Source of the DNA: Ferrovibrio sp.
GTDB lineage: Bacteria > Pseudomonadota > Alphaproteobacteria > Ferrovibrionales > Ferrovibrionaceae
DNA length: 64,000 nucleotides
Reading direction: 5' to 3'
Assembly (NCBI RefSeq): GCF_025869515.1
Contig: NZ_JAOZVR010000122.1
Span: forward strand, 1 to 64,000
In this document: positions 15,069-22,881 of the stretch, piece after piece
How the letters are laid out: every line of letters begins with the position of its first letter
Numbering within the stretch: position 1 is the first letter of the stretch
The notes under the pieces: generated by a model
What the model saw: the letters and a program-made list of their open reading frames with translations, nothing else
The model's database searches: none
What the model was told of the DNA's origin: nothing
Program-made: the position numbers and the translations under genes

Positions 15069-16511
15069 GTGCAGACGCTGCTTCGGTTCGGGACCGCAAT
15101 GACTGCCGCCCTGGTGGCTGCGGGGCTTGTCCTGTTTGCGTCAGCAGCGCAGGCAACATCGCAGCGCCTGGCGCTGGTGATTGGCAACAACGCCTACAGC
15201 GATGGCGTGCTGAAGAATCCGATCAACGACGCGCGCACGATGGCGACCACCCTGCGCGAACTCGATTTCGAAGTCCGCATCCTGGAGAATGCCGACCGCA
15301 CCGCGATGCAGCGCGCCGTGGTCGAATTCGGCCGCAAGCTCAATGCCGGCACGGTCGGCCTGTTTTACTTCGCCGGCCATGGCATGCAGGTGCGCGGCAG
15401 CAATTACCTGATCCCGGTCAAGGCCAGCATCGAGAGCGAGGACGAGGTCGAGGTCGAGGGCGTGGATGTCGCCTATGTGATGGCGCGCATGGCCACGGCA
15501 AAGAACCAGTTCAACATCGTCATCCTCGATGCCTGCCGCAACAATCCGTTCCAGCGCAGCTTCCGCTCGGTGAGCAACGGCCTGGCGGCGATCTCGGCGC
15601 CGACCGGCACGCTGATCGCTTATGCCACGGCGCCGGGCTCGGTGGCCAGCGACGGCGATGCGGCCAACGGCATTTACACGTCGGAATTGGTGCGGGCGAT
15701 CCGGAGCCCCGGCATCTCGATGGAAGAGGCGTTCAAACAGGCGCGCGGCGGCGTGATCGCGCGCACGCAGGGCAAGCAGACGCCATGGGAAAGCTCATCG
15801 GTGGTGGGCAATTTCATGTTCAGGGCGGCGCCGGCGACGCAGGTGGCCTCGCTGGCCGCGCCGGTTGCGCCGCCCGGAGACAGTGCAGCCGAGATCGCCT
15901 TCTGGAACACCGTGAAGGACAGCCGGGATTCGCGCGACTTCCAGGCCTATATCGACAGCTATCCCAATGGGGCGTTCGATAAGCTGGCACGTGTGCGCAT
16001 CGCGGCCCTTGGTGATGCCGCGAAGACGCGGGCGGCTCCGGTTCCTGCCCCTGAGGCCAAGGTGCCGCCGGCCGCGACGCCGGACTCGAAGAAAGATACG
16101 GTGGCTGTCGCCAGCCTGAAATCTGCGCCTCTGCCGTCGAAGCCGGGATCCGCCTTCGTGGATACCGGCGATCTGGAGGGCACGCTGCGTCAGAACTGGC
16201 CCGAGGTGGAGGCTGCGCTCAAGGCGCATGTGAAGAAAGAGTACAATATGTACCGCACCCTGATCCCGGCCTATACGCCGGTGACCGACGTGCGCCTCGA
16301 CAAGGCAACGCTCGAGAACGTGGTGGATGCCACTGCGGGCCGCATCCACGTGCAGCTCAACGGCATGATCCAGCTTACCGGCAGCTTCGGCGCCAACATG
16401 CCGGTCTGGCGCACGTTCACGGCGCCGTTTGCGTATGACGTGAAGTTCGTTGACGGCAAGGTGGTCATCGGCCGCTACGATTACCGCACGCCGGCCCAGG
16501 CGGCCCAGTAA
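15069..16511 (+). CDS. secreted caspase-like (peptidase C14) protein, copy 3
   Basis: 480 residues from a GTG preceded by AAGGGGAAG; an upstream ATG adds a 16-residue basic stretch that would spoil the signal peptide. The leader ends at SAAQA. Catalytic residues are His104 and Cys156 in the same motifs as its paralogs. The C-terminal module (EGTLRQNWPEVEAALKAH onward) aligns with copy 1. The N-terminal leader is diverged while the caspase core is almost unchanged, which suggests purifying selection or gene conversion on the core. Confidence 0.87.
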   Translation: MQTLLRFGTAMTAALVAAGLVLFASAAQATSQRLALVIGNNAYSDGVLKNPINDARTMATTLRELDFEVRILENADRTAMQRAVVEFGRKLNAGTVGLFYFAGHGMQVRGSNYLIPVKASIESEDEVEVEGVDVAYVMARMATAKNQFNIVILDACRNNPFQRSFRSVSNGLAAISAPTGTLIAYATAPGSVASDGDAANGIYTSELVRAIRSPGISMEEAFKQARGGVIARTQGKQTPWESSSVVGNFMFRAAPATQVASLAAPVAPPGDSAAEIAFWNTVKDSRDSRDFQAYIDSYPNGAFDKLARVRIAALGDAAKTRAAPVPAPEAKVPPAATPDSKKDTVAVASLKSAPLPSKPGSAFVDTGDLEGTLRQNWPEVEAALKAHVKKEYNMYRTLIPAYTPVTDVRLDKATLENVVDATAGRIHVQLNGMIQLTGSFGANMPVWRTFTAPFAYDVKFVDGKVVIGRYDYRTPAQAAQ

Positions 16512-16585
16512 CCCGCCGCAATCCGCTGCCGCGCTTTGTTCGAGACGCTGGCGAAGTATCAAGCGCAGTCATACCCAAAGATCGT

Positions 16586-16610
16586 CACCCTTGGGTCAAG
16601 CCCGAGGGTG
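16586..16610. repeat. REP-like intergenic palindrome
   Basis: CACCCTTGGG and CCCGAGGGTG pair with one mismatch around TCAAG. Its core GGGTCAAGCCCG is shared with the palindrome downstream of the GIY-YIG gene, marking it as a member of the same extragenic repeat family. It lies between the convergent third caspase gene and the leucyl aminopeptidase gene and may also act as a bidirectional transcript end. Confidence 0.6.
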
Positions 16611-16638
16611 GCGATGTATGGGCGGATAACGTGTGACG

Positions 16639-18030
16639 CTATTTCTTCCCATACCGCTTTTCGATCGCCGCATAGAGCGCGCGCAGGCCGGTGGCCTCGG
16701 CACCGAGCGGGCGGCCCGGACGCGCCTTCGGATTCCATGCAAACATATCCAGATGCGCGTAGGATTTCGTCCTGGCAACGAATTCCTTGAGGAACAGCGC
16801 GGCGGTGATCGAACCGGCAAACGGCGTGTCGCCCGAATTGCTGATATCGGCCACCTTGCCCTCGATATACTCGCGATAGCCGGCATGCAGCGGCATGCGC
16901 CACAGCGGATCGGCCACGGCAAGGCCGGCATCGAGCAGCGCTTGGGCCATCGCATCGTCGGTGGCGTAGAGCGCCGGCAGGTCGGGGCCGATGGCGACGC
17001 GCGCAGCCCCGGTCAGCGTGGCGGCATCGATCAGCCAATCGGGTTTTTCGGCATCGGCCTCGGCCAGCGCATCGCCCAGCACCAGGCGACCTTCGGCATC
17101 GGTGTTGCCGATCTCCACCGTCAGGCCCTTGCGGCTGGTCAGCACGTCGCCGGGGCGGAAGGCATTGCCCGACACGCTGTTCTCGACTGCGGCGATCAGC
17201 AGGCGCAGCCGCACCGGCAGCTTCATCGCCATGATGGCGGTGGCGAGGCCGAGCATCACGGCGGCGCCGCCCATGTCCTTTTTCATCAGCAGCATGCCGG
17301 CCGAGGGTTTGAGGTCGAGGCCGCCGCTGTCGAAACACACGCCCTTGCCGACCAGCGTCAGCTTCGGGTGTTTCGGATTGCCCCAGCGCAGGTCGATCAG
17401 GCGCGGCAGCCGCGCGCTGGCGCGGCCCACGGCATGGATCATCGGATAATTCTGTTCCAGCAGCTCGTCGCCGATAACGGTGCTGAATTCGGCACCGCCG
17501 ACCAGCGCCACGCCGCGTGCCGCCTCGGCCAGTTCGGCCGGCCCCATATCGCCGGCCGGCGTATTGATCAGGTCGCGCGCCAGCACGATGGCGTCGTGCA
17601 GGGCCGTCACGCGCTGCATATTCGCCTTGGCCGGCCAGACCAGCCGCACGGTCTTCCTGTCGATTTTCTTGTAGCGGTCGAAGCGATAGGCATTCAGCGC
17701 CCAGCCCAGCGCCGCGGCATCGCCGGCTTTCGTATCCGTGAGTTTGTAATCGCCGGCCGGCAGTGCGCCGGCGATGGCGGCCCAGGACCACAGGTCGGCC
17801 GCCTCGCCGATGCCGGCCAGCACGCGCGCCGGTTTGCCGGTGCGGCTGTCGGGCAGCACCAGCACCTGGCCCGCCCTGGCCTTGAAGCCCTGGGCTTCGG
17901 CCCAGTTCGCTATCGGGCCGGCGACGGGGCCTTTTTCCTTTGCCCGCCGCGACTCCCAGGCCTTGGCGGTCAGTGTCTCGACCGGAATCGCGGTGGTGGA
18001 TTTGGCAATCAGGGTGACAGGCACGGGCAT
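16639..18030 (-). CDS. leucyl aminopeptidase family protein (M17)
   Basis: 463 residues; a cytosolic di-zinc aminopeptidase releasing N-terminal residues from peptides. The M17 signature NTDAEGRLVLGD is intact, as is the metal-binding and catalytic Lys/Asp segment VGKGVCFDSGGLDLKP, followed by MKKDMGGAA. The N-terminal domain (about 1-150) is the variable M17 regulatory part. It may be PepA or the shorter PepB-like branch; length favours the latter in many alphaproteobacteria. It stands alone, convergent with the third caspase gene and divergent from a GST. Confidence 0.9.
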   Translation of the reverse strand: MPVPVTLIAKSTTAIPVETLTAKAWESRRAKEKGPVAGPIANWAEAQGFKARAGQVLVLPDSRTGKPARVLAGIGEAADLWSWAAIAGALPAGDYKLTDTKAGDAAALGWALNAYRFDRYKKIDRKTVRLVWPAKANMQRVTALHDAIVLARDLINTPAGDMGPAELAEAARGVALVGGAEFSTVIGDELLEQNYPMIHAVGRASARLPRLIDLRWGNPKHPKLTLVGKGVCFDSGGLDLKPSAGMLLMKKDMGGAAVMLGLATAIMAMKLPVRLRLLIAAVENSVSGNAFRPGDVLTSRKGLTVEIGNTDAEGRLVLGDALAEADAEKPDWLIDAATLTGAARVAIGPDLPALYATDDAMAQALLDAGLAVADPLWRMPLHAGYREYIEGKVADISNSGDTPFAGSITAALFLKEFVARTKSYAHLDMFAWNPKARPGRPLGAEATGLRALYAAIEKRYGKK

Positions 18031-18136
18031 CCTCGGAATTGAGACGGTTCAATATTAATATGGGCGGCGGGCAGTCCCTCGTCTATAAGGTGCGCGGCCG
18101 ATTTGGGCCATACGGGCCACTGCGCAGGAGCCTCTC

Positions 18137-18808
18137 GTGAGCGATCTTATTCTCGTCATCGGCAACAAGAATTACTCAAGCTGGAGCCTGCGACCCTGGC
18201 TGGCGCTGAAGGCGACCGGCCAGCCCTTCGACGAGGCGCTGATCGTGCTGCGCCGGCCCGAGACCAAGGCGGAGATCCTGCTGCATTCGCCGGCCGGCAA
18301 GCTGCCCGTCCTGAAAGTCAACGGCCTCAAGCATGGCGACCTGACGATCTGGGAAAGCCTGGCGATCTGCGACTACATCGCCGAGACCTGGCCGGACGCC
18401 CGGCTGCTGCCCGCGGATGCCCGGGCGCGGGCTGTGGCGCGCAGCGTGATGAGCGAGATGCATGCCGGCTTCGTCGCCCTGCGGCGCGAGCTGCCGATGG
18501 ACATCCACAAGCTGAGCCCGGCCGCGCAGCAGGGCGTGACGCCGAGCGACGAGGCGCGGCTGGATATCGCCCGCGTGCAGCAGATCTGGCAGGACTGCCG
18601 CGGACGCTTCGGCAAGCAAGGCGAGTTCCTGTTCGGCGGCTTCACCATCGCCGATGCGATGTATGCCCCGGTGGCGACGCGGCTGCGCAGCTACGGCGTC
18701 GCCATGGACCCGGTCTCGGAAGCTTATGTGAATGCGATCTATGCCCTGCCGGCGATGCAAGAGTGGTGCGCGGCGGCAGCCAGGGAAGCCCCGCTGCCGG
18801 AGAATTGA
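18137..18808 (+). CDS. glutathione S-transferase family protein
   Basis: 223 residues. The N-terminal thioredoxin-like domain starts LILVIGNKNYSSWSLRPWLA, where the Ser of SSWS is the likely GSH-activating residue, and contains the cis-Pro KLPVLK and the ESLAICDYIAE gamma-glutamyl-binding motif. The C-terminal helical domain has FTIADAMYAP, the N-capping motif of the family. It starts with GTG behind AGGAG. It most resembles GSTs that detoxify electrophiles or act on maleyl-type intermediates, but the substrate is open. Confidence 0.88.
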   Translation: MSDLILVIGNKNYSSWSLRPWLALKATGQPFDEALIVLRRPETKAEILLHSPAGKLPVLKVNGLKHGDLTIWESLAICDYIAETWPDARLLPADARARAVARSVMSEMHAGFVALRRELPMDIHKLSPAAQQGVTPSDEARLDIARVQQIWQDCRGRFGKQGEFLFGGFTIADAMYAPVATRLRSYGVAMDPVSEAYVNAIYALPAMQEWCAAAAREAPLPEN

Positions 18809-18855
18809 GGGCGGCAGCATAAATCCGTAGTCTCCACTAGCCTCTTACCCCTGTC

Positions 18856-18886
18856 GTCATGGCCGGGCTTGGCCCGGCCATCCACG
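18856..18886. repeat. left 31-bp palindromic arm of GIY-YIG cassette
   Basis: A self-complementary element: ATGGCCGGGC and GCCCGGCCAT form its stem. Its reverse complement reappears 3' of the GIY-YIG gene with a single mismatch in 31 positions. Such GC-rich palindromes are abundant between genes in alphaproteobacteria. Confidence 0.85.
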
Positions 18887-18902
18887 CCTGCAATAGTTCC
18901 AT

Positions 18903-19193
18903 ATGGCAGGCGGCTGGATTTACATCATGACCAACCGACCCAATGGCACGCTGTATGTTGGTGTGACCAGCGACCTGCTGCGTCGCGCATGGGAACACAG
19001 GGAAAGTCTCGTACCCGGTTTTACCAAGCGATATGGGCTTAAACGGCTCGTGTACCACGAATGGCATGATGATATTCGCGATGCCATCCAGCGCGAGACG
19101 CTGATGAAGCATTGGGCGCGGGCATGGAAGGTGCGGTTGATTCTGGATGCCAATCCGGAATGGAAGGATCTGTTTGAGACGCTCAATCAGTAG
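18903..19193 (+). CDS. GIY-YIG nuclease family protein
   Basis: 96 residues, a minimal GIY-YIG domain: the strand pair GGWIYIMTNRPNGTLYVGVT holds the GIY...YIG tyrosines (here I-Y-I and Y-V-G), Arg of LLRRAWEHR is the likely catalytic arginine, and Glu of QRETLMKHW the metal ligand. Single-domain proteins of this kind nick or cut DNA; most have no known biological task. Codon use is less GC-rich than its neighbours. The gene lies exactly between two inverted copies of a 31-bp palindrome, so gene and arms may move or spread as one unit of about 383 bp. Confidence 0.85.
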   Translation: MAGGWIYIMTNRPNGTLYVGVTSDLLRRAWEHRESLVPGFTKRYGLKRLVYHEWHDDIRDAIQRETLMKHWARAWKVRLILDANPEWKDLFETLNQ

Positions 19194-19207
19194 AGCGGGA
19201 AGAAAGA

Positions 19208-19238
19208 CGTGGATGGCCGGGTCAAGCCCGGCCATGAC
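19208..19238. repeat. right 31-bp palindromic arm of GIY-YIG cassette
   Basis: Inverted copy of the left arm, 30 of 31 positions matching (central G/A difference). It begins 14 bases after the GIY-YIG stop and is followed by TATTTTT, so on the plus strand it also has the form of a rho-independent terminator for that gene. No target-site duplication is evident at the outer edges. Confidence 0.85.
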
Positions 19239-19262
19239 GGTATTTTTAGAACGACAACTTTT

Positions 19263-20300
19263 TCACGTGATCAGCTTCATCTCGCGATAGTAGCGTTCGG
19301 CGCCGGCATGCAGCGGCACGCTGACGCCGAGCAGCGCGGTGCCGAGCCGGATGCGCTGCGCCATCGCCGGGCCGGCATCGAGCAGCTTGCGATTGCGCGG
19401 ATGCCACAAGGCGCGCAGCACTTCATAGACCAGATCGGGGTCCAGGCTTTCCGGGCCGATCCACTGCATGCCGATGCTGAGCGTCTCGGTCTCCGGTACA
19501 TCGCGATAGGTATTGGCCGGAATGATGTCGCGGATGAAGAACTGGTGCCGGCGCAGCGCGCCCTCGATCTGGCGGCCCGACAGCGGCACCACGCGGGCGA
19601 TCTCGCGGTCGGTGAGGTCGCCCACGGTCGGCGCCGGCTGGCCGGAAATCAGGAAGAAGGCATCGAGCTCGTCCTTCGCCATCAGATCGGCGGCTTCGCC
19701 GGGATCGACCTCCAGCACGCGGAGCTGGTTCAGCCGCAGGCCGTAGGCCGCCAGGATGATCTCGGCATTGAAGCGCGTGCCCGAGCCGGTGCGGTCGAGC
19801 GAGATGCGTTTGCCGGCCAGTTCGCGGATATCCTTGATGCCGCTGTTGCGCCGGACCACCAGATGGATGGTCTCGGGATACAGGCTGGCCATCACGCGCA
19901 GGTTGGCCTGCTTGGCGCGGCGGAAATAGACACCTTCGCCATGGAAGGCGCTGTAGACCAGATCGGCCTGGGAAAACCCCGATTCGATGCTTTCGTTGCC
20001 GATGGCGGCGAGGTTGGCGACGCTGCCCTGGCTGGTCAGCGCCACCGCGATGAGGCCGGGGACGCCGCAGGAGCCGCCCTTCTCGCAGGGGCGGCTTCCG
20101 GGCGGATTCGAAATGGCGGAGGCCACCGTCACGCCGACCGGAAAGGCCGTGGTATGCGCCGAACCGGTGAGGATGCGGAAAAAGCCGCCGCTGTCCTTTG
20201 GCCGGACCGTATCTGCCCGGGCGTCGCCCGCCCGCCAGGGCGCCGCGGCGAGGGCGGCACCGGCCATGGCTGAGCCAAGGAGGAAGTCACGACGGTTCAT
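19263..20300 (-). CDS. TAXI-type TRAP transporter solute-binding protein, Tat-exported, orphan
   Basis: 345 residues. The N-terminus MNRRDFLLGSAMAGAALAAA is a twin-arginine signal, unusual for this Sec-dominated family. The mature protein follows the TAXI fold: an early FRILTGS, ISNPPGSR, a Cys pair in CEKGGSCG, IHLVVRRNSGI, and LDRTGSGTRFNAE for ligand carboxylate binding. TAXI proteins deliver organic acids to fused TRAP permeases, yet none is adjacent; the nearest is 10 kb away with its own binding protein. A longer start upstream is rejected because it buries the Tat motif. Confidence 0.85.
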   Translation of the reverse strand: MNRRDFLLGSAMAGAALAAAPWRAGDARADTVRPKDSGGFFRILTGSAHTTAFPVGVTVASAISNPPGSRPCEKGGSCGVPGLIAVALTSQGSVANLAAIGNESIESGFSQADLVYSAFHGEGVYFRRAKQANLRVMASLYPETIHLVVRRNSGIKDIRELAGKRISLDRTGSGTRFNAEIILAAYGLRLNQLRVLEVDPGEAADLMAKDELDAFFLISGQPAPTVGDLTDREIARVVPLSGRQIEGALRRHQFFIRDIIPANTYRDVPETETLSIGMQWIGPESLDPDLVYEVLRALWHPRNRKLLDAGPAMAQRIRLGTALLGVSVPLHAGAERYYREMKLIT

Positions 20301-20341
20301 TGCATGACTGGGCATGCCGTCCGTTATAGGACGGACCGGCT

Positions 20342-20650
20342 TCAGTGACCAGTCGAGCCGGCGGCTTCGGCGGCGGAGATTTTGCCGGGCCGGTCGAATC
20401 TCAGTTTGGCGACCAGCACGGCGGCGGTCAGGCCCAGGGTGACGAGATTGGCCGCGATCAGCCCGGGCGAGCCGATCAGCAGGCCGTAGACCAGCCACAG
20501 CGCGATGCCGGCATTCATCAGCAGGAACATGCCGAGCGAAATGTCGCGGGCAGAGCGGCTGCGCCACACCTTCACCACCTGCGGCACATAGGCCAGGGTG
20601 GTGAGCGCCCCGGCGATCAGGCCGATCGTTTCGACAGTGTCGCTATGCAT
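20342..20650 (-). CDS. SemiSWEET-type PQ-loop sugar transporter
   Basis: 102 residues with three transmembrane helices (about 7-25, 39-58, 64-83). The PQ motif is in AYVPQVVKVWRSRSARDIS, and the second helix has MNAGIALWLVYG, both typical of SemiSWEETs, which work as dimers in facilitated sugar transport. It lies just upstream of the orphan TAXI binding protein on the same strand with a 41-base gap; a functional link is possible but unproven. Confidence 0.88.
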   Translation of the reverse strand: MHSDTVETIGLIAGALTTLAYVPQVVKVWRSRSARDISLGMFLLMNAGIALWLVYGLLIGSPGLIAANLVTLGLTAAVLVAKLRFDRPGKISAAEAAGSTGH

Positions 20651-20667
20651 GCAGACAGTATAGCCAC

Positions 20668-21078
20668 TCAGACGCGCGTGATGAAGGCGTTCTGCAGTTT
20701 GGCCACGGTGGCGCGCATCGCCGCATCGTCATAGGGCCTGGGCGGCAGCTTGCCCCAGACCGGGCCGGGCCAGGCGCCGTCCTCGCGGAAACGGGCGATG
20801 ACATGTACATGCAGCTGCGGCACCACGTTGCCGAGCGCCGCGGCATTCAGCTTGTGCGGCGTGAAGACATGCTGCAGCACGCGCTCGGCCTGGGCGATCT
20901 CGTTGATCAGCAGTTTGCGCTGCTTTTCGTTGAGGTCGACGATCTCGGTGATGTTCTCCACCGCCGGCACCAGGATGAGCCAGGGATACTGGCTGTCGTT
21001 CATCAGCTGGACCAGGCAAAGCTTCATGCGGCAGACGGCGAAAGTGTCGCGGCGTAACTGGTCGTGCAGGGTGAACAT
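20668..21078 (-). CDS. HIT family nucleotide-binding protein
   Basis: 136 residues. The histidine triad is present as QLHVHVIAR (His-x-His-x; the third position is Val-Ile), with the upstream DSQYPWLILVP strand. This is the branch often annotated HIT-domain or diadenosine tetraphosphate hydrolase-like, which acts on nucleotide-phosphate or phosphoramidate bonds using the central His. The full H-x-H-x-H-x-x consensus is relaxed, so catalysis may differ. It is co-oriented with the SemiSWEET gene 17 bases downstream. Confidence 0.85.
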   Translation of the reverse strand: MFTLHDQLRRDTFAVCRMKLCLVQLMNDSQYPWLILVPAVENITEIVDLNEKQRKLLINEIAQAERVLQHVFTPHKLNAAALGNVVPQLHVHVIARFREDGAWPGPVWGKLPPRPYDDAAMRATVAKLQNAFITRV

Positions 21079-21156
21079 CGACTAAGGTTCGCTTTCTTTA
21101 TTTTGTGCGACGCGAAGGCCGTCCCGCGCTGATACCGAGGTCCTGAGGATTTGTCC

Positions 21157-22350
21157 ATGACTTTCAATACGTTGCCCGTTCTGCGCGTGAAAGCGCGCGA
21201 AGACCGCCGTGTTAGGGGTGGGCATCCGTGGGTGTATTCCAATGAGATTGCACTCGATGCCGAAGCCAAGGCGGTTGCACCCGGCAGCCTTGTGCGGCTC
21301 GTCGATTCGCAGGGAGAAACGCTGGGAATCGCCAGTTTCAATGCGCATTCGCTGATCGCCGCACGTTTGTGGACGGCTGCGGCTGCTACCGTCGACGCCG
21401 GCTTCCTCGCTGGCCGGTTGCGCGCGGCGCTCGCATTGCGGGAGCGATGCTTCGCCCAACCCTATTACCGGCTGGTGCATGCCGAAGCCGACGGCATGCC
21501 GGGTTTCATCATCGACCGCTACGGCGATGTGCTCTGTGTCCAGGCCAATACCGCCGGCGCCGAGCATCTGCTGCCGCAGCTGCTGGAGTCGCTCGACGCG
21601 GTGCTGAAGCCGCGCGCCGTGGTGCTGCGCAACGACACGCCGGTGCGGGCGCTGGAAGGCCTGCAGCCCGAAATCCGCCTCGCGGCCGGCAGCCTGGACG
21701 ACATGCCGGCCGCGGTGGAGGAGGGCGGCTGCCGCGTCAGCCTCGATCTGCTCGAGGGCCAGAAGACCGGCTGGTATTTCGATCTTGCCGGCGCGCGCGC
21801 GCTCATCGCCGGGATGGCGAAGGGCGAGGACATGCTGGATGTCTACTGCAACTCGGGCGGCTTCGCGCTCACGGCGGCCAAGGCCGGGGCGAAAAGCGTG
21901 CGCGGCATCGACCGTTCGGAGCTGGCCATCGGCCAGGCGGTGCAGGCCGCGAAGGACAACGCCCTCTCGCGCATCGCGAAGTTCGAGAAGGCGGAGGCTT
22001 TTCCGGCGCTGGAGCAGCTGCAGGGCGAGAAAGCCAGCTTCGGCATCGTGGTGACCGACCCGCCGAATTTCGTCAAAAGCCGCAAGGATCTCGGTCCCGG
22101 CGCCAAGGCCTACCGCAAGCTGGCCAAGCTCGCCGTGCCGCTGGTGCGGCCGGGCGGGCTGTGGTTCGTCGCCTGCTGCGCGCATCTGCTGCCGGGCGAG
22201 GCGTTCGCCAGGGAAGTCGCCATCGGGCTGTCGCAGGCCGGCCGCTCGGGCCGGATTCTCTACAGCGGCGGCGCCGGCCCGGACCACCCGGTGCATCCGC
22301 ACCTGCCGGAAAGCGCCTATCTGAAATGGCAGATCCTGCAGATCGACTGA
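21157..22350 (+). CDS. RlmI-like class I rRNA (cytosine-5) methyltransferase
   Basis: 397 residues: an N-terminal PUA RNA-binding domain (about 1-80, with RGGHPWVYSNEI and GETLGIASFN), a linking EEHD-like region, and a Rossmann methyltransferase domain with MLDVYCNSGGFAL (SAM site) and the catalytic VTDPPNFVKSRKDL. E. coli RlmI methylates C1962 of 23S rRNA; this is its likely counterpart. A TTG two codons earlier is less likely than the ATG used. It is divergent from the HIT gene. Confidence 0.9.
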   Translation: MTFNTLPVLRVKAREDRRVRGGHPWVYSNEIALDAEAKAVAPGSLVRLVDSQGETLGIASFNAHSLIAARLWTAAAATVDAGFLAGRLRAALALRERCFAQPYYRLVHAEADGMPGFIIDRYGDVLCVQANTAGAEHLLPQLLESLDAVLKPRAVVLRNDTPVRALEGLQPEIRLAAGSLDDMPAAVEEGGCRVSLDLLEGQKTGWYFDLAGARALIAGMAKGEDMLDVYCNSGGFALTAAKAGAKSVRGIDRSELAIGQAVQAAKDNALSRIAKFEKAEAFPALEQLQGEKASFGIVVTDPPNFVKSRKDLGPGAKAYRKLAKLAVPLVRPGGLWFVACCAHLLPGEAFAREVAIGLSQAGRSGRILYSGGAGPDHPVHPHLPESAYLKWQILQID

Positions 22351-22497
22351 ATTCCGGCGTTACTCTGCCGCAATTCCGCCATCAGTCGGCAACAGCATTG
22401 CGGTCGGCAAGCTTCCGATAAAAACCGGCACGTCCCATGGCGGGCGTGTCGCCCCAGCAAGATCGGCTGAAGCAGGGAAGTCTCGCCCGAGACGACC

Positions 22498-22878
22498 ATG
22501 CTTTCCCCCACAGGTTTCCCATGTATCGCTGCGCTGCTGGCACTGGCCGCGCTGCTGCCCGGCTGTGCGGCTTATCACTGCAATGCGCTGTCTGAGCGCG
22601 AACAGTGCTACGCCGCCTATGACGAATACGAAAGCTGCCAGTACCAGGCGCGGCCGCTGATCCGCCAAGTCGGCGAAACCTGGCGCAGCGAATGCCGCAC
22701 CGAGCGTGTTTCCTGTGGCAAGCGCGACAAGCGCTGCAGCGAGCGCACGCGCGAAGTCTGCCGGTCTTACGCCGAGCCGATCTACGACTATCGCGACTAC
22801 ACTCTCGGCGTCTCGCAATGCATGCGCCAGCGCGGCCTTGCGGCCTATGACATGTATTTCAACCGGCCGCTGTTCTGA
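22498..22878 (+). CDS. cysteine-rich lipoprotein, hypothetical
   Basis: 126 residues with a lipobox LLPGC (Cys23) after a hydrophobic leader, so probably a membrane-anchored lipoprotein. The mature part holds eight further cysteines in a charged, Tyr-rich chain (CNALSEREQCYAAYDEYESC, then ECR, SCG, RCS, VCR, QCM), implying several disulfides in the periplasm. No family is recognised. The upstream ribosome site is weak, so the start could lie slightly elsewhere. It stands between convergent genes for an aminotransferase and, upstream, RlmI. Confidence 0.65.
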   Translation: MLSPTGFPCIAALLALAALLPGCAAYHCNALSEREQCYAAYDEYESCQYQARPLIRQVGETWRSECRTERVSCGKRDKRCSERTREVCRSYAEPIYDYRDYTLGVSQCMRQRGLAAYDMYFNRPLF

Positions 22879-22881
22879 AGT

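Noticed and set aside
11679-16511. A caspase-based anti-phage defence system
   Set aside because: All three proteins carry signal peptides, and no gasdermin, nucleotide-sensing or transmembrane effector partners are present.
18837-19235. A minus-strand frame beginning M-A-G-L-D-P-A-I-H across the GIY-YIG gene
   Set aside because: This is the common translation of the palindromic repeat, often misannotated; the GIY-YIG frame on the plus strand carries catalytic residues.
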